Source of the DNA: an uncultured Eubacteriales bacterium
Lineage (GTDB): Bacteria > Bacillota > Clostridia > Christensenellales > CAG-138
DNA length: 64,000 nucleotides
Assembly: GCA_902801845.1 (NCBI GenBank)
Contig: CADCJW010000006.1
Span: 1-64,000, forward strand
Reading direction: 5' to 3'
Below the pieces are notes generated by a model, which made no database searches, was not told the origin of the DNA, and was given only the letters and a program-made list of their open reading frames with translations. Both the position numbers and the translations under genes were made by a program. Shown here one piece after another: positions 63,067 through 64,000 of this stretch (position 1 is its first letter; every line of letters begins with the position of its first letter).

Positions 63067-64000
63067 ATGGAAACGAAGAAAAAGGGCCTGAATATCAGCG
63101 CCAGAAGCTTTCTGGCGGCCATCGTCATCATCTTCCTGCTCATGGTGCTGACCTATGCCCTGACCTTCCTGGTGCCGGGGGGCGAGTACGCCCGCGCCGT
63201 GGACGAGGCGGGGCACACCGTCATCGACACCCAGGCGGGCTTTACCCGCGTACAGGGCGGGCTGCCCTTCTATAAATGGCTGCTGTCGCCCATCCTGGTG
63301 CTGAATAGCGAGGGCTCCGGGGCGCTCATCGCGGTCATCGCCTTTTTGCTGGTCATCGGCGGGGTGTTCAACGCCCTCCACGAATGCGGGCTCATGGGGT
63401 ATATGCTGAAAAAGCTGGTCCACCGCTTCGGCGCCGTTCGCTATCGGCTCATGGCGGTGCTGATCCTGTTCTTCATGGCCATGGGCTCCCTGGTGGGCTC
63501 CTTTGAAGAGGTGGTGCCCTTGGTGCCCATTGTCACCGCTTTGGCCGTGGGCTTGGGGTGGGACGCGCTGACGGGCGTAGCTATGAGCCTGCTGGCGGCG
63601 GGCTGCGGGTTCGCCGCAGGCGTGGCCAACCCCTTTACTATCGGCGTGGCCCAGACGCTGGCGGGGCTGCCCATGTTCAGCGGCATCTGGATGCGGCTGC
63701 TGGCCTTCGTTTGTATCTACGCGCTGCTCCTGTGCTTTGTTCGCTTCCACGCCAAGCGGCTACCGGGGACGGCCTTCAGCGGCGCGTCGGAGGAACACGT
63801 GCCCGACAGGCGCATGGACCGGGGGCTGCTGCTGTTCGCCCTGATCCTGGGCGCGGGCATCGCGGTGGTCCTGTCCTCCGGGTTCATCCCGGCCCTCAGG
63901 GATTTTACCATGATCATCGTAGCGGTGATGTTCCTGGTGGCGGGCGTGGTCGCGGTGCTGGCGGCGGGCATGGGCGTGAAGGGGCTGTTGAAGTCCTTTT
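63067..64000 (+). CDS. YfcC/DcuC-family membrane carrier (3' end outside window)
   Basis: 311 codons up to the window edge, no stop. The N-terminus METKKKGLNISARSFLAAIVII and the VLTYALTFLVPGGEYAR segment are the hallmark of the YfcC (C4-dicarboxylate/arginine-ornithine antiporter-like) family; LVGSFEEVVPLVPIVTALAVGLGWDALTGVAM and the helices that follow agree. The substrate is not certain. AGGGGG precedes the ATG. Confidence 0.87.
   Translation, partial: METKKKGLNISARSFLAAIVIIFLLMVLTYALTFLVPGGEYARAVDEAGHTVIDTQAGFTRVQGGLPFYKWLLSPILVLNSEGSGALIAVIAFLLVIGGVFNALHECGLMGYMLKKLVHRFGAVRYRLMAVLILFFMAMGSLVGSFEEVVPLVPIVTALAVGLGWDALTGVAMSLLAAGCGFAAGVANPFTIGVAQTLAGLPMFSGIWMRLLAFVCIYALLLCFVRFHAKRLPGTAFSGASEEHVPDRRMDRGLLLFALILGAGIAVVLSSGFIPALRDFTMIIVAVMFLVAGVVAVLAAGMGVKGLLKSF

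Overview
The window reads as a moderately high-GC member of the Clostridia (Bacillota). Supporting signs: the fused S10-spc-alpha ribosomal operon lies directly behind tuf and contains secY, adk, map, a KOW-domain gene, infA and rpmJ; S14, S4 and L24 carry zinc-type cysteines; the hibernation factor is the long form; pheST is headed by a T-box; pantothenate kinase is type III (coaX); and almost every gene has a strong AGGAGG ribosome binding site with sigma-A promoters of the TTGACA-17-TATACT kind. The exact genus cannot be read from the sequence.

Layout. 1-226: 3' end of tuf and its terminator. 385-16195: one unbroken + strand operon of 31 genes (rpsJ to rplQ) behind a promoter and a roughly 245-nt structured leader. 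16223-21102: a secreted double-DUF6273 protein, then a MoxR / DUF58 / DUF4129-like membrane operon of lower GC. 21127-25043: prfB (no programmed frameshift) and secA on the - strand. 25107-28632: palindromic repeats, two small unknown genes, and an ApbE plus FMN-binding ferredoxin-type membrane protein pair that looks like an extracytoplasmic flavin electron-transfer module. 28684-30705: an esterase/ATP-grasp operon. 30804-36117: hpf, a VanZ fused to a VOC-like domain, a P-loop/CYTH protein, a ribokinase-family kinase and an MFS transporter. 36136-42603: two zinc-ribbon membrane proteins, pheST with its T-box, a ComEC-like lipoprotein and TrmO. 42597-51093: an SPFH/RHH pair, tRNA-Thr, coenzyme A genes (coaX, probable panT, coaBC), a kinase-fold protein, and a five-tRNA cluster (Val, Asp, Phe, Gly, Cys). 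51325-60524: two metal-responsive loci, each with a DtxR/MntR-family regulator and matching TTAG-N6-CTAA-type operators. 60574-64000: a PanE-like reductase with CbiL, a GNAT and the start of a YfcC-family transporter.

The most interesting system is 51325-55815. A DtxR-family repressor faces an operon of six genes (ATC-hydrolase-family protein, HMA metal-binding protein, ZIP transporter, two SAM methyltransferases, second ATC-hydrolase-family protein). Each divergent promoter has an 18-bp palindrome close to its predicted transcription start. A second DtxR-family gene at 56862-57230 faces feoA-feoA-feoB with related sites, so the whole block looks like a metal-homeostasis island. The methyltransferases and the ATC-hydrolase paralogues have no obvious place in simple metal import and may define an undescribed metal-responsive small-molecule pathway.

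Other structural signals: three genes whose -10 box ends 6-7 nt before the ATG with no Shine-Dalgarno (probable leaderless mRNAs); two tRNA loci (Thr, Cys) followed by degenerate duplications of the tRNA 3' end; and a 150-bp hairpin-rich repeat present twice.
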